Below are positions 1-9,268 of a stretch of 64,000 bases of DNA, piece by piece; the stretch's first letter is position 1; every line of letters begins with the position of its first letter. The notes beneath the pieces are model-generated. The model ran no database searches. It had not been told where the DNA came from and saw only the letters and a list, made by a program, of their open reading frames with translations. This DNA is from Eubacterium sp. An11 (GTDB lineage: Bacteria > Bacillota > Clostridia > Lachnospirales > Lachnospiraceae), in assembly GCF_002161065.1 (NCBI RefSeq), contig NZ_NFLV01000005.1:62001-126000 (forward strand), in the 5' to 3' direction. The translations under genes were made by a program, and so were the position numbers.

Positions 1-231
1 CTGGGACACAGAGGATATGTGGCAAAACCAGGCGGCGAATCCGATGCCGGTTTAACATATATTAAAGATCTGGCAGCCGGAAAGTATCACCTTCCGTGGG
101 AAGACGAGATGGAAATCAAAGACGGATCTATCTACGGATATCCTACTACCGGCGGAAGATTTGGTACCGAGCCGGGAGCCGATCCTTATGGCATTCATTC
201 CTATAAAGGTTTAAAATATACAGAAGACTGA
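1..231 (+). CDS. C-terminal fragment of an unidentified protein
   Basis: An open frame runs in from the left edge (frame 1) and stops at 229-231, giving 76 residues of a longer protein. The visible tail is rich in Gly, Tyr and Asp, with a KPGGESDAG stretch, a [15 protein letters not shown] stretch and a final GLKYTED. I do not recognise the family. It has no membrane segment and no evident zinc or nucleotide motif. A strong terminator follows 40 bases downstream, so this is the real end of a transcription unit. Real coding sequence is likely; function is unknown. Confidence 0.6.
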   Translation: MGHRGYVAKPGGESDAGLTYIKDLAAGKYHLPWEDEMEIKDGSIYGYPTTGGRFGTEPGADPYGIHSYKGLKYTED

Positions 232-269
232 TAGATTTATAAGAAAATGTACATATGAACTTTCTCACA

Positions 270-313
270 GGGATACCATTGGTTCTCAGGAATCGATGGT
301 ATTCCTGTTTTAA
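270..313 (+). terminator. Rho-independent terminator of the left-edge gene
   Basis: GGGATACCAT pairs with ATGGTATTCC across a loop of about 16 bases, followed by TGTTTTAATGTT. It lies just after the stop at 231 on the same strand. Confidence 0.7.
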
Positions 314-330
314 TGTTATTTCTGTTTTTT

Positions 331-420
331 GAAAAAAAGCGGCCGAATGTGACAGCTGTCTCGTGCAGAATGAATCTGCAGCAAGGAAAACCTGTCAAAA
401 TCGACCGCTTTTTTCTTTTT
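331..420. terminator. Bidirectional branched terminator between convergent genes
   Basis: An outer stem joins AAAAAAGCGGCCGA (332-345) to TCGACCGCTTTTTT (401-414) with one mismatch, leaving T-runs on both strands. Inside lie GACAG/CTGTC pairing and a perfect hairpin TGCAGA-ATGAA-TCTGCA (364-380). It sits between the left-edge gene and the convergent prsA-like gene and can serve both. The nested inner hairpin is more elaborate than a plain terminator, so a small structured RNA is possible but unproven. Confidence 0.6.
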
Positions 421-442
421 TATAATATCTGGCTGTCAGCCC

Positions 443-1720
443 TTACTGTGCTTCCCCGGCTGCCGATGTGGCCGCTGCCGCTTCTGTAGATGCCGCTGTA
501 TCCGCTGCACCGGCTGCTGTCGTGGTCTCCGTGGACGCTGCCGTGGTATCGGCTGCTCCGGCCGCTGTCGTAGTTTCCGTGGACGCTGCTGTGGTATCGG
601 CTGCTCCGGCCGCTGTGGCTGTCTGTGCCGGAGCTGTCTCTGTGGCAGCTTCTGTGGCTGTGCTTTCTTCTGTGTGAAGCACCAGCTCTGCCCACAGTTC
701 CTGGTTCACGTCTTCATCGTAATTCCATTCTGCCTCCAGGTCTTTGGTCCATCCGTCATAAACTTCGGAGAACTTCGTCTGCTGACGCTCAGAGATGATG
801 GACTGCCGGTTGCTTTCGGTGGCATCGGCGTCGGTGTACGCATCCAGTCTTGCGATGACATAGCCGTTATCACATTCCTGCACTTCCTGGGTGATGTCGC
901 CGTCTTTCATGGTGGCCAGCAGCTTCTCAAAGGCTTCGCCTTCCTCGGATTCTCCGGCTGCGAAAGTTTCTGAAGTATTGGTGTAGTTCTGCTCTTTGGC
1001 AATATCTGCTATATCAGTTCCGGACTGCAGTTTTGCCAGAGCCGCCTGGGCTGTGGATAATACCTGCGCCTTCTCTTCATCGCTCATGTCCACAGTATTT
1101 CCCTCATCGTCTGTGGTGGTCGTGGCAAATACCACACGGGAGATGGTAGTCTCTCTTGCCTCATCGTCACTGACGTTCGTGTCGGTATCCTTGACCATAT
1201 ATTCCTGCACCTTGGCCGCCAGCGCATTTTCCTCGTAGATCTCTGTCATATCATCTTTATCGGCGCCGCACTCTGCCAGAATCTCCGCTCCGGATTCATC
1301 TTTGGCGAAGGCTTCCGCATATTCTTCACACTGTTTTTCTTCATCCTCACTCAAAGAAGCTCCCGCTTCCTCAGCGTGATTATTCAGAACGATAATCTGT
1401 TTGATGCGGGCGATGATCTGTTCTTTGGCGTAGTCTTCAAAAGTCTGCGCATTTCCTTCATCGTCGGTCCCCATATCCATGGTCCAGAAATTATCCCCGA
1501 AATAAGAAGAATAAGAAGCCTCGTACTGAGCCGCTGTCATTTTTCCGTAAATCCACGCTTTTTTCAGGGGAACATCCACCCCGTCATAGGTGAACAGCGT
1601 CTCATTTCCATTCTGTGTAACTTCCCCTTTTCCGCCGGAATTGCCGCAGCCGGTCATGGTGCCTATGGCAAGAACAAGACCCATGGCCGCAGCCGCCAGG
1701 CGTTTTGTACCGTGTTTCAT
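443..1720 (-). CDS. PrsA-like peptidyl-prolyl isomerase lipoprotein
   Basis: 425 aa. A short basic start, a hydrophobic stretch and a TMTGC lipobox mark a lipoprotein anchored outside the membrane by Cys25. Residues 80-350 have the SurA/PrsA layout: an N-terminal helical chaperone part, then a diverged parvulin-like domain (SRVVFATT, DIAKEQNYT, DGYVIARL-type strands). The expected role is folding of secreted proteins. The last 75 residues are low-complexity Ala/Thr/Glu with three copies of a 16-residue unit (AGAADTTAASTETTTA), probably a flexible wall-spanning tail. It lies downstream of mfd on the same strand with a 166-base gap. Parvulin assignment is by overall pattern; catalytic activity is uncertain. 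Confidence 0.75.
   Translation of the reverse strand: MKHGTKRLAAAAMGLVLAIGTMTGCGNSGGKGEVTQNGNETLFTYDGVDVPLKKAWIYGKMTAAQYEASYSSYFGDNFWTMDMGTDDEGNAQTFEDYAKEQIIARIKQIIVLNNHAEEAGASLSEDEEKQCEEYAEAFAKDESGAEILAECGADKDDMTEIYEENALAAKVQEYMVKDTDTNVSDDEARETTISRVVFATTTTDDEGNTVDMSDEEKAQVLSTAQAALAKLQSGTDIADIAKEQNYTNTSETFAAGESEEGEAFEKLLATMKDGDITQEVQECDNGYVIARLDAYTDADATESNRQSIISERQQTKFSEVYDGWTKDLEAEWNYDEDVNQELWAELVLHTEESTATEAATETAPAQTATAAGAADTTAASTETTTAAGAADTTAASTETTTAAGAADTAASTEAAAATSAAGEAQ
480..640 (-). repeat. 48-bp tandem repeats in the prsA-like gene tail
   Basis: Three near-identical in-frame copies encode AGAADTTAASTETTTA-type units. Such arrays vary in copy number by slippage and would change tail length without shifting frame. 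Confidence 0.75.
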
Positions 1721-1886
1721 TGCTTACCTCCTGTATTTCCTTTTATTTTGACACGAAATCAAAAATCTGTATTTATAAAACGAATATCTCTGTTCGTTTT
1801 ATTTCTCCTGTATTGTACAATATTTCTATAATATGGTCAAAAGATATTTGTCCTATGGGACTTTCTGTCCGGCCGCACCGCATCGC

Positions 1887-4800
1887 TCACCGTTCCAGCA
1901 ATCCGTCAATGCGGGCGATGATCTCTTTGACTCTCGTCAGAAGATCTTTTTTCGGAATCTCCCCCGGATCATAGACGAAAACCGGATTGGTTTCCGGACG
2001 GATCCGCATCCGGCCGCGGAAGGATTTTAAGAAATCGTCGATTTCATCCACCTTGACTTTCGCCCGGGCGTTCATGACAAAGGAAAGCGCCGTGCCTTTC
2101 TGCTCGATGGCGAGAATCCACGCCTGATGGGCCTGCTGTTTGACCAGAGCCACATCCATGAGACGCAGCGTCGGCGCCGGCACATCGCCGTAGCGGTCGG
2201 TGAGTTCTTCGGTGAGATCCTCGTATTCTTCCTGATTTTCGATGACCGCGATCCGCTTGTACAGCTCCAGTTTCTGACTTTCATTTCCCACATAGGAAGC
2301 GGGAATGTAGGCATCGATGGATAAATCCACGGTGGTCTCGAAGGTATCTTCCTCCTGTTTCTCACCTTTCATCTGCATGACGGCATCGTTGAGCATCTTA
2401 CAATAAAGATCATATCCCACCGCCTCCATGTGTCCGGACTGCTCGGCGCCCAGCAGATTACCCGCGCCCCGGATTTCCAGATCGCGCATGGCGATTTTAA
2501 AGCCGCTGCCCAGATCTGTAAACTCCCGGATGGCCTTGAGACGCTTCTCGGCTTCCTCTTTTAAGATGGAGTTTCGCCGGTACATGAGAAACGCATAGGC
2601 GGTCCGGTTGGAGCGGCCCACCCGCCCCCGAAGCTGATAGAGCTGGGACAGTCCAAAGTTTTGAGCGTCATGGATGATGATGGTGTTGGCATTGGAAATG
2701 TCCAGTCCCGTCTCGATAATGGTGGTGGACACCAGCACATCAATCTCTTTGTTGACAAAGGCAAACATAATCTGTTCCAGCTGACGCTCGCCCATCTGTC
2801 CGTGGGCGAATTCCACCACGGCTCCGGGCACCAGTTTCTGGACGTCCGCCGCCACACTGTCAATATTATTGACACGGTTGTAGACATAAAATACCTGTCC
2901 GCCCCGGGCAAGCTCTCTCTCGATGGCCTCCCGCACCAGTTCTTCATTGTATTCCAGCACGTAGGTCTGGATGGAGCGCCGGTCCACCGGAGGCATTTCC
3001 AGCACGCTCATATCCCGGATGCCCGCCAGACTCATGTGCAATGTTCGCGGAATCGGTGTCGCCGACAGGGCCAGAACATCTACGTTTTTCTTCATCTGTT
3101 TGATTTTTTCTTTCTGTTTCACGCCGAAACGCTGCTCCTCATCGATGATAAGCAGGCCCAGATCTTTGTACTGGATACTCTTAGAAAGCACCTTGTGGGT
3201 TCCGATGACAATGTCCATGGTACCTTTTTTCAGTGCTTCCTGAATCTGTTTCGTCTCCTTGGGTGTGCAGAAGCGGGAAAGCATGCAGATTTTTACCGGA
3301 TAATGTTTCATCCGCTCCACGAAGGAATTATAAATCTGCTGAGCCAGAATGGTGGTCGGCACCAGATACACCACCTGTTTACTCTCCATCACCGCCTTAA
3401 AGGCCGCCCGGATGGCAATCTCCGTCTTGCCGTAACCCACATCGCCGCAGATTAAGCGATCCATGATCTTGTGACTTTCCATATCCCGTTTGGTATCTTC
3501 AATGGCAGAAAGCTGATCTTCCGTCTCCTCATACGGGAAGAGTTCCTCAAATTCCGTCTGCCAGACAGTATCCGGACCGTAAGCGTATCCTTCCCGGGCC
3601 TGCCGCTGGGCATAAAGTTCCACCAGATCTTTGGCTGCGATCTGCACCTGGGAGCGGACCCGGGACTTGGTCTTCTCCCACTCATTTCCTCCCAGTTTAT
3701 TTAACTTCGGTTTCCTGGCCCCGGCTCCGGCGTATTTCTGTATGATATCCAGCTGTGACGCCGGGATAAATAAATTGCTGGAATCCTTATATTCGATGTT
3801 AATATAATCTTTCGCCACCCCGTCGGTCTCAATCTGTTCCATTCCCCGGTAAATACCCAGTCCGTATTTCTCGTGAACCACATAATCGCCGATGGAGATA
3901 TCCGCCAGGGAGCGGATTTTCTGGCCGCTGTACTGACTTTTTTTCTTGCGGCTTTTGTGTCTGCGCTCCTTGAAAATGTCTTTTTCCGACAAAACCACAA
4001 ACTTGATGGTCGGATATTCAAATCCGCTGTTTAACCGTCCGCAGGTGACCATCACCTCACCCGGATGGATTTCCCGTCCGTAGTCCTCGGCAAAGTAGGC
4101 CAGCAGCCCCTCGTCCCGGATATCTTCCGCCAGTCGTCTGGCTCTGGTGGCCGAAGAAGACATGAGCATAATCTGATATTTTTCTCTGGACCAATGCTGC
4201 AGATCCTTGATGAGCTGGTCAAAACTGTTATTGTAGGAATAAATAGACCTGGCTTCGATATGCACGGAAACTGCCGGTTTAAAAAGCTCATACTGCTGTA
4301 TCATGCCGGACAGCAGAAGCGTCGGCCGCTTCAGGATATGAAACACCGTCTCCTCGCAGCCGTACAGCAAATCTGCCTGGGACGGCAGCACATACCCTCC
4401 TTCCAGACGACTCTGCATGGACAGAGAGAATTCCTGCTCACTGGTTCTTCCTTTTTCCTCCACCCGGTGGGGCTCGTCGATAAAAATCATCGTATCCTCC
4501 GGCAGGTAATCAAGGAGAGAAGCCGTTTTCTCATAAAAATACGACAGCAGAGTTTCACTTCCGGCCGCGGTGCCCAGGGAAGAGAGTTCATCTTCTGTCG
4601 CTTCAACCATTTTCCGAAGTCGTTCCTTTTCCTGTCGCTTCTTTTCTTTTTTGAATATTTCCGCCTGATGGACATATTCTTCCTTCATCCGGCGGATGGC
4701 CTCCGGCATTTTCTCCTGTTTGAGAATAATCTCCGACGCCGGGTAGATACGTATTTCTTCCAGATTTTCAATGCTTCTCTGGCTCTCCACATCAAAAGAG

Positions 4801-5405
4801 CGCATGGAGTCGATCTCATCGCCCCAGAGTTCAATACGGACCGGGCTCTCCTCGGTCAGCGGGAACACATCCACAATGTCTCCCCTCACAGAGAATTCTC
4901 CCGGTCCCTCCACCAGACCATTACTCTGATATCCCATTTCCACCAGAGTTTTCCGAAGTTCATCGGTTTTCACTATGGAGTCCAGCCCGATGGTCAGAAT
5001 ATTTTCCCGAAAACTTTCCGGCGGAATCATCTTTTCCATGAGAACATCCAGACAGAGCACAATGGTCAGCGGCCGGCCCGATGCCAGCTGCTTTAATACC
5101 TTCATACGCTTTGTAGTCGTATGATTGCTGTGCACGTCCGCACTGTAAAACAAAATGTCCTTTGACGGATAGTGCATGGTGTTTCTGTCAAAAAAGCTTA
5201 AATCCTCGTAAATCTCCCTGGCCTTTTCCTCTTTCCAGGTGATGACCAGCCGGCAGCCGGCCTTCTCTCCCAGATTGGCAACCAGATGTCCCTTCTGTGA
5301 ATCCACACAACCGGTGACGCCGATGGGATACCGGCCCTCTTTTATATATGTTTCTATTTCCAGATATTCACTAAGCCGCCGGAGCGGTTCTGCTAATACC
5401 CCCAC
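1887..5405 (-). CDS. mfd: Transcription-repair coupling factor Mfd
   Basis: 1172 aa, normal family length. Mfd removes RNA polymerase stalled at lesions and recruits UvrA. The N-terminal third is the UvrB-like region. A CarD-like RNAP-interacting domain ([17 protein letters not shown]) begins near residue 503. The translocase has Walker [10 protein letters not shown] near 653, the [10 protein letters not shown] box near 753 and the RGRVGRS motif, followed by the C-terminal TRCF domain. It starts 3 bases after the pth frame ends, so it is translationally coupled to pth. The pth-mfd pairing is common in Firmicutes. Confidence 0.97.
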   Translation of the reverse strand: MGVLAEPLRRLSEYLEIETYIKEGRYPIGVTGCVDSQKGHLVANLGEKAGCRLVITWKEEKAREIYEDLSFFDRNTMHYPSKDILFYSADVHSNHTTTKRMKVLKQLASGRPLTIVLCLDVLMEKMIPPESFRENILTIGLDSIVKTDELRKTLVEMGYQSNGLVEGPGEFSVRGDIVDVFPLTEESPVRIELWGDEIDSMRSFDVESQRSIENLEEIRIYPASEIILKQEKMPEAIRRMKEEYVHQAEIFKKEKKRQEKERLRKMVEATEDELSSLGTAAGSETLLSYFYEKTASLLDYLPEDTMIFIDEPHRVEEKGRTSEQEFSLSMQSRLEGGYVLPSQADLLYGCEETVFHILKRPTLLLSGMIQQYELFKPAVSVHIEARSIYSYNNSFDQLIKDLQHWSREKYQIMLMSSSATRARRLAEDIRDEGLLAYFAEDYGREIHPGEVMVTCGRLNSGFEYPTIKFVVLSEKDIFKERRHKSRKKKSQYSGQKIRSLADISIGDYVVHEKYGLGIYRGMEQIETDGVAKDYINIEYKDSSNLFIPASQLDIIQKYAGAGARKPKLNKLGGNEWEKTKSRVRSQVQIAAKDLVELYAQRQAREGYAYGPDTVWQTEFEELFPYEETEDQLSAIEDTKRDMESHKIMDRLICGDVGYGKTEIAIRAAFKAVMESKQVVYLVPTTILAQQIYNSFVERMKHYPVKICMLSRFCTPKETKQIQEALKKGTMDIVIGTHKVLSKSIQYKDLGLLIIDEEQRFGVKQKEKIKQMKKNVDVLALSATPIPRTLHMSLAGIRDMSVLEMPPVDRRSIQTYVLEYNEELVREAIERELARGGQVFYVYNRVNNIDSVAADVQKLVPGAVVEFAHGQMGERQLEQIMFAFVNKEIDVLVSTTIIETGLDISNANTIIIHDAQNFGLSQLYQLRGRVGRSNRTAYAFLMYRRNSILKEEAEKRLKAIREFTDLGSGFKIAMRDLEIRGAGNLLGAEQSGHMEAVGYDLYCKMLNDAVMQMKGEKQEEDTFETTVDLSIDAYIPASYVGNESQKLELYKRIAVIENQEEYEDLTEELTDRYGDVPAPTLRLMDVALVKQQAHQAWILAIEQKGTALSFVMNARAKVKVDEIDDFLKSFRGRMRIRPETNPVFVYDPGEIPKKDLLTRVKEIIARIDGLLER

Positions 5406-5408
5406 GAA

Positions 5409-6008
5409 TTACACCTCTTCATTTACTTTTGCACGTTTTTTCTTACCCACACTGTAGCGGTTCATGGCTTCGTCAATCTCATCGGCAGCGATGAGCTGTG
5501 CCGCTTTCACCGCTTTGTCCAGAGCCTCATCCAGCAGCTCTTTTTCTTCGCCGGAAAAATGTCCCAGCACATAATCTGCCAGATCCTGCCCCGGATGTTT
5601 CTCTCCGCCGATACCCACACGGATGCGTGGAAATGTATCACATCCCAGATGTTTGATAATGCTCTTGATACCGTTATGACCGCCGGCACTTCCCTTCTTC
5701 CGGATGCGGAGCATTCCCGGCTCCAGGCTGATATCGTCATAAATAATAAGAATATCCTCCGGCTCCACCTTATAAAAATCCGCCGCCGCGCGGATACTCT
5801 CTCCGCTTAGATTCATATAAGTCAGCGGTTTCATCAGCAATACCCGCTGCCCCCCGATAAAACCGCTGCCGGTCATGGCCTTGTGCTTATGCTGATTTAC
5901 GGCGATTCCCTCCGCCTCGCTTAAGCGATCAATGGCCATAAATCCTACGTTGTGTCTTGTTCCTTTATACTGATCGGTTGGGTTCCCCAGACCTGCAATA
6001 ATCTTCAT
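5409..6008 (-). CDS. pth: Peptidyl-tRNA hydrolase from internal start
   Basis: 199 aa read from the internal ATG at 6008, the normal Pth length (185-200 aa). It recycles peptidyl-tRNA released by stalled ribosomes and is essential in most bacteria. The purine-rich AAGGAAACG centred about 11 bases upstream supports independent initiation. It is listed separately because the same codons are the C-terminal third of the longer fused frame. mfd follows after 3 bases. Confidence 0.85.
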   Translation of the reverse strand: MKIIAGLGNPTDQYKGTRHNVGFMAIDRLSEAEGIAVNQHKHKAMTGSGFIGGQRVLLMKPLTYMNLSGESIRAAADFYKVEPEDILIIYDDISLEPGMLRIRKKGSAGGHNGIKSIIKHLGCDTFPRIRVGIGGEKHPGQDLADYVLGHFSGEEKELLDEALDKAVKAAQLIAADEIDEAMNRYSVGKKKRAKVNEEV

Positions 6009-7202
6009 ATTTTGAATCGTTTCCTTTCGTTGATATTTTTCATTGGCAAATGTGCCGGCGTTCTCCGGAGCTGTTTCCGTTCCCAGGCATCCCGGCGGGA
6101 AGTAAAACTCCGCCACCCGGCGGGCAGACTGGCTGTCAAAAAAGTCATTGTGCAGCCGGGCAAAAGCTTTCACCTTGTCAATCTCCCAGCCCTGCCTCCG
6201 GATACAGCCGCACAGGTCGTCCATGGTTGTAAGGATCGGACCCGGCGCCGTATCTTCATAATCATAATAAAATCCCCGGTCTTTATCAAGATACCATTCT
6301 TTATCAAAGGCGTAAAGGAGGATCGGGCGTTCCAGCAGGGAATACTCCACAGCGATGGAGGAGTAATCGGCGATCAGCAGATCTGTCATCAGGAGAAGTT
6401 CCCGCACATCGGGATATCCGGTGAGATCCGGCACCTGTTCCGGCACCTTCGAGGACTGTATCTGCGGATGGAGCCGGACTGCCAGGCAGTACTCTTCCCC
6501 ACACTGCCGGTTGAACTTCTCAAAATCAAAATGCGACAGCAGTTCTCTGTCTTTTTCCGCATCATCCCGGAAGGTCGGCGCATAGAGTGCAAGCTTCTTT
6601 CCTTTCATCTGCGGGAACTGCTCCTCCAGCCGTTTCCTGACCTCCCGCACATCATGGTTTCTGAAATAATAATCCGCCTGCGGACAGCCGATAGCAAGAA
6701 CTTTCCCTTCCGGCACGCAGAACGCTTCCGCATAGTTCTTCCGGATGTGTTCGGAACTGGCAAGGATATGGGTTACATTTTCATTGACCTGTTTTAATTC
6801 AGAAAGAAGCTCCGGCTCCAGATCCGTGGAACCGCCAAACTTTTTAAAGGAACCCATGCCGTGCCAGAGCTGCACCACGGTCGTCTCCGGTGCGATGTCC
6901 ATATAGGCCATGGGCATGAAATTATCATTTAAAAATATATGAGCGGAAGTGGCCATGTAGTATGCCTTTTTGGTAAAAAGCGCAAAAAGGCCCGGCAGAT
7001 TCCGAAGGCTCACCTCGTAATCTCCATGGCGTATCACATGAAAAGACAGGGGCAGTCCCCGTCTCTCACATTCTTTCTGTATATCAAACAGGCTCCCGAC
7101 TCCGCCGGTATCCAGTTTCTCAATGAGGGTCACCCGGTTTTCTCTCACCTTCCAGTGGCGGAAGAAATTAAACGCCAGGGCGAATATTTTATTTGTATTC
7201 AT
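5409..7202 (-). CDS. CDP-glycerol glycerophosphotransferase-like domain fused in frame to peptidyl-tRNA hydrolase
   Basis: A single 597-codon frame with no stop. Residues 1-398 resemble TagB/TagF-type CDP-glycerol glycerophosphotransferases, which polymerise glycerol phosphate onto cell-surface polymers at the cytoplasmic face. Visible motifs are VVQLWHGMGSFKKFG, LYAPTFRDD, LHPQI and LLIADYSSIAVEYSLLERP. Residues 399-597 are a full-length Pth with KIIAGLGNP, GTRHNVGFMAID, LMKPLTYMNLSG and GSAGGHNGIKSI, including catalytic His in the RHNVG loop. An internal ATG at 6008-6006 with GAAAGGAAACG upstream is Pth's usual start, so Pth may be made separately. Whether the long fusion is made, or the upstream gene has merely lost its stop, cannot be told from sequence. 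Confidence 0.85.
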   Translation of the reverse strand: MNTNKIFALAFNFFRHWKVRENRVTLIEKLDTGGVGSLFDIQKECERRGLPLSFHVIRHGDYEVSLRNLPGLFALFTKKAYYMATSAHIFLNDNFMPMAYMDIAPETTVVQLWHGMGSFKKFGGSTDLEPELLSELKQVNENVTHILASSEHIRKNYAEAFCVPEGKVLAIGCPQADYYFRNHDVREVRKRLEEQFPQMKGKKLALYAPTFRDDAEKDRELLSHFDFEKFNRQCGEEYCLAVRLHPQIQSSKVPEQVPDLTGYPDVRELLLMTDLLIADYSSIAVEYSLLERPILLYAFDKEWYLDKDRGFYYDYEDTAPGPILTTMDDLCGCIRRQGWEIDKVKAFARLHNDFFDSQSARRVAEFYFPPGCLGTETAPENAGTFANEKYQRKETIQNMKIIAGLGNPTDQYKGTRHNVGFMAIDRLSEAEGIAVNQHKHKAMTGSGFIGGQRVLLMKPLTYMNLSGESIRAAADFYKVEPEDILIIYDDISLEPGMLRIRKKGSAGGHNGIKSIIKHLGCDTFPRIRVGIGGEKHPGQDLADYVLGHFSGEEKELLDEALDKAVKAAQLIAADEIDEAMNRYSVGKKKRAKVNEEV

Positions 7203-7315
7203 GATGATTTTCTCTTTTCTTTCTACTTATACGTTGGTATCTGCATTATTATACACTTCCCGGAAGATTCTCACAATGAAAAATTAGGATTTGTGAAGTA
7301 AGAACAATAAACCAC

Positions 7316-7669
7316 TCACTTATCTTTGTACCCTTCAGAGCTCTGCTTCTTCTCCATGGATGTTCTTTTTATACACAGCATTACAAAAAGGACGGTCCAC
7401 ACGATCCACGCGGCCGTGCATCCGATGCCTGGTTTAAAAAAGTCAATAGCTGCTCCACATACAAAAGGAACCGCCATCCCCATTATTCTCTTTCCATAAA
7501 TGCGGCACATGCCATCTTCATCGGACTGTTTCCGTTCATTTCCAGGACGCATATTATATCCTGTCAAAAGATTACTTGCCTTTCCTTCGGAATGATAGAA
7601 GTACCTTCCCATAAAAAACATCAATACTGCCATGAATAAATCGAATATAATCACGAGTACCTGAAACAC
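7316..7669 (-). CDS. DUF3784-like small membrane protein
   Basis: 117 aa. An N-terminal transmembrane helix (residues 3-22), a cytoplasmic NLLTGYNMRP motif typical of DUF3784-type proteins, then two hydrophobic segments around residues 64-100. The function of the family is not known to me. It starts the accessory cluster that separates the pth block from the ABC exporter. Confidence 0.6.
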   Translation of the reverse strand: MFQVLVIIFDLFMAVLMFFMGRYFYHSEGKASNLLTGYNMRPGNERKQSDEDGMCRIYGKRIMGMAVPFVCGAAIDFFKPGIGCTAAWIVWTVLFVMLCIKRTSMEKKQSSEGYKDK

Positions 7670-7712
7670 CTTTTTCCTCCCGCTGCCTTCCGTCCTGTGT
7701 CATATTATTTTC

Positions 7713-8024
7713 TTAACTAAATAATTTCGTATACTCCGTCTGTGTATCTGCGATATGATATACATATACCGTATCCTTAATCTGACGATAGATAGATACA
7801 AAACGCTGCCATATTACCATTCGGTAGCCCTGTTCATTCAGCCATTTATCCGGGGTCAAAGATCCCGAATCCGGAAATTTCTCCAGTCTTTCAATACTGT
7901 TTAAAATCTGGTCTGTCACTTTCATCGCTGATTCTACATCAAATTGAAGCAAATAATAATCCTCAATCCTTTTTAAATCTTCCCATGCTGTCGGAAGAAT
8001 CTCAACTCTATACAGATGCTGCAC
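7713..8024 (-). CDS. ParE/RelE-family toxin
   Basis: 103 aa with the ParE/RelE fold pattern: YRVEILPTAWEDLKRIEDYY, a middle helix pair, RFVSIYRQIKDTVYVYHIADT at the C-terminus. Members inhibit gyrase (ParE) or cleave mRNA on the ribosome (RelE); which applies here cannot be read from sequence. The gene overlaps the antitoxin by 17 bases, the usual arrangement for coupled translation with antitoxin first. Confidence 0.85.
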   Translation of the reverse strand: MQHLYRVEILPTAWEDLKRIEDYYLLQFDVESAMKVTDQILNSIERLEKFPDSGSLTPDKWLNEQGYRMVIWQRFVSIYRQIKDTVYVYHIADTQTEYTKLFS

Positions 8025-8274
8025 GTTCTCTTAATTCCTTTCTCGCCTCTTCAATACTTCTTGTTTTTGCTCCGCTCAGGCGTTCTTCTTCCGCCCGTAT
8101 AATTTTCGCACGAAGATTTAGCGCCTGTTCCCGCTTTTCGTAAGCCTCCATGCTCATGAAGACGCCATCACCCTCTCCGTTTTTTGTAATATAAATAGGT
8201 TCGTTTGTCTCTTTTGCAAGATTAGAAATTGCACTGTAATCATTTCTCAAAGCTGCGGAAGCCTTAATAATCAT
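8008..8274 (-). CDS. Phd/YefM-family antitoxin
   Basis: 88 aa from the ATG at 8274, which has AAGGGTG six bases upstream; a GTG nine bases earlier overlaps that site and is less likely. The N-terminus (MIIKASAALRNDYSAISNLAKETNEPIYITKNGEGDG..) is the Phd/YefM DNA-binding fold; the C-terminal charged helix should wrap the toxin. It heads a two-gene toxin-antitoxin operon with palindromic operators directly upstream. Confidence 0.88.
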   Translation of the reverse strand: MIIKASAALRNDYSAISNLAKETNEPIYITKNGEGDGVFMSMEAYEKREQALNLRAKIIRAEEERLSGAKTRSIEEARKELRERAASV

Positions 8275-8289
8275 AGTTGTCACCCTTTC

Positions 8290-8330
8290 ATATCATTTAT
8301 TTGATATAATTATATCTGTATTTTGATATA
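8290..8330. promoter_or_regulatory. Toxin-antitoxin operator palindromes
   Basis: Two inverted repeats lie immediately before the antitoxin: ATATCA-N6-TGATAT (8290-8307) and TATATC-N8-GATATA (8311-8330). Phd/YefM antitoxins usually repress their own promoter at paired palindromes containing such half-sites. The AT-rich core overlaps the likely -10/-35 region. Confidence 0.65.
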
Positions 8331-8351
8331 TCATCAAGTGTTATTTAACAA

Positions 8352-8831
8352 TCATCCGAAAGATTCTGTTTTTTCTCCTTGCTTTTCCATGACATCATAA
8401 CACAAAAAGTCGTGGTTGCCGGTGGGTATGATATGGAAGGAAACATCTTTGTATCCTCTCCTGAGATATATCTTTTTGGCCGGAAGGGAGGCGTCCAGTA
8501 TGATGGTTGAGTATCTGGCGGAGATTTCCTGTTCTGCAAACCGGAGCATTTCCGTGCCATATCCCTTTCCCTGACAAGATGGCAGGACAAACAGACGGCA
8601 GATTTCATTTCCTTTTATAGTAACAGTTCCGATAGCCTGCTGTGCATCATTCAGGCAGAGAAATACGCGGTTATTTTTGATATCATTTATAATATGCGCT
8701 TCGCTGTGGTGCTCCAGGAAAAATTTTACCGCCCCTTCCGGATAATAGTGTGGATAAATCTCAGAGATTGTTCTTTCCGAAATATATCTAATTGCGTCTA
8801 TATCTACCAAAACAGCTTGTCTTATTTTCAT
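8352..8831 (-). CDS. GNAT-family N-acetyltransferase
   Basis: 159 aa. It has the GNAT layout: N-terminal IRQAVLVDIDAIRYISE, strand 4 GTVTIKGNEICRLFVLPSCQGKGYGTEML (the Q/RxxGxG/A acetyl-CoA loop is QGKGYG), and C-terminal RRGYKDVSFHI. The substrate is unknown. Monocistronic or part of the accessory group; the next gene upstream ends 9 bases before its start. Confidence 0.85.
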   Translation of the reverse strand: MKIRQAVLVDIDAIRYISERTISEIYPHYYPEGAVKFFLEHHSEAHIINDIKNNRVFLCLNDAQQAIGTVTIKGNEICRLFVLPSCQGKGYGTEMLRFAEQEISARYSTIILDASLPAKKIYLRRGYKDVSFHIIPTGNHDFLCYDVMEKQGEKTESFG

Positions 8832-8839
8832 TTTTATCT

Positions 8840-9217
8840 TTATCCCCTTATCCCTGTTCTTATAAATTCGATCAGTGCCTTTACATCATCAAAGTCATCA
8901 TAGTCACCGTTTATACCTTCCCGGTGATAGACTACTCCGTTCTTCTCATTTCTTTCCAGGCAATCAAGAAGCTCCTCTTCGCCATATCTTCTGGCAAATT
9001 CCGTAAAAGCATAGGGTTTTATCTTACTCAATAAGCCTTTTCTGCATGCTTCATCACATTCATAGCAATGTGCGATATTTTTTGCAATGGAACATTTTCT
9101 GTTCTCACACCAGTCTTTGTCCGGACATTGCCCCGAATCGCAGCCCGAGCAGGTCACATTTTCTGAGCACAGGCAGCAGGCCAGGCCGCACCGGGCGATT
9201 CCAAGTTCTCTCTTCAT
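8840..9217 (-). CDS. DUF3795-like cysteine-rich protein
   Basis: 125 aa from the ATG at 9217, which has GGGAGGTG six bases upstream; the longer frame to 9232 would start inside that ribosome site. The first 60 residues hold about 13 cysteines in closely spaced groups (CGLACCLCSENVTCSGC, CPDKDWCENRKC, CYECDEAC), suggesting zinc or Fe-S binding, as in DUF3795 proteins. Function unknown. Confidence 0.7.
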   Translation of the reverse strand: MKRELGIARCGLACCLCSENVTCSGCDSGQCPDKDWCENRKCSIAKNIAHCYECDEACRKGLLSKIKPYAFTEFARRYGEEELLDCLERNEKNGVVYHREGINGDYDDFDDVKALIEFIRTGIRG

Positions 9218-9268
9218 GTTCGCACCTCCCAAATCACATTTTCAACTTAATTGCTTATACTATCTTTT

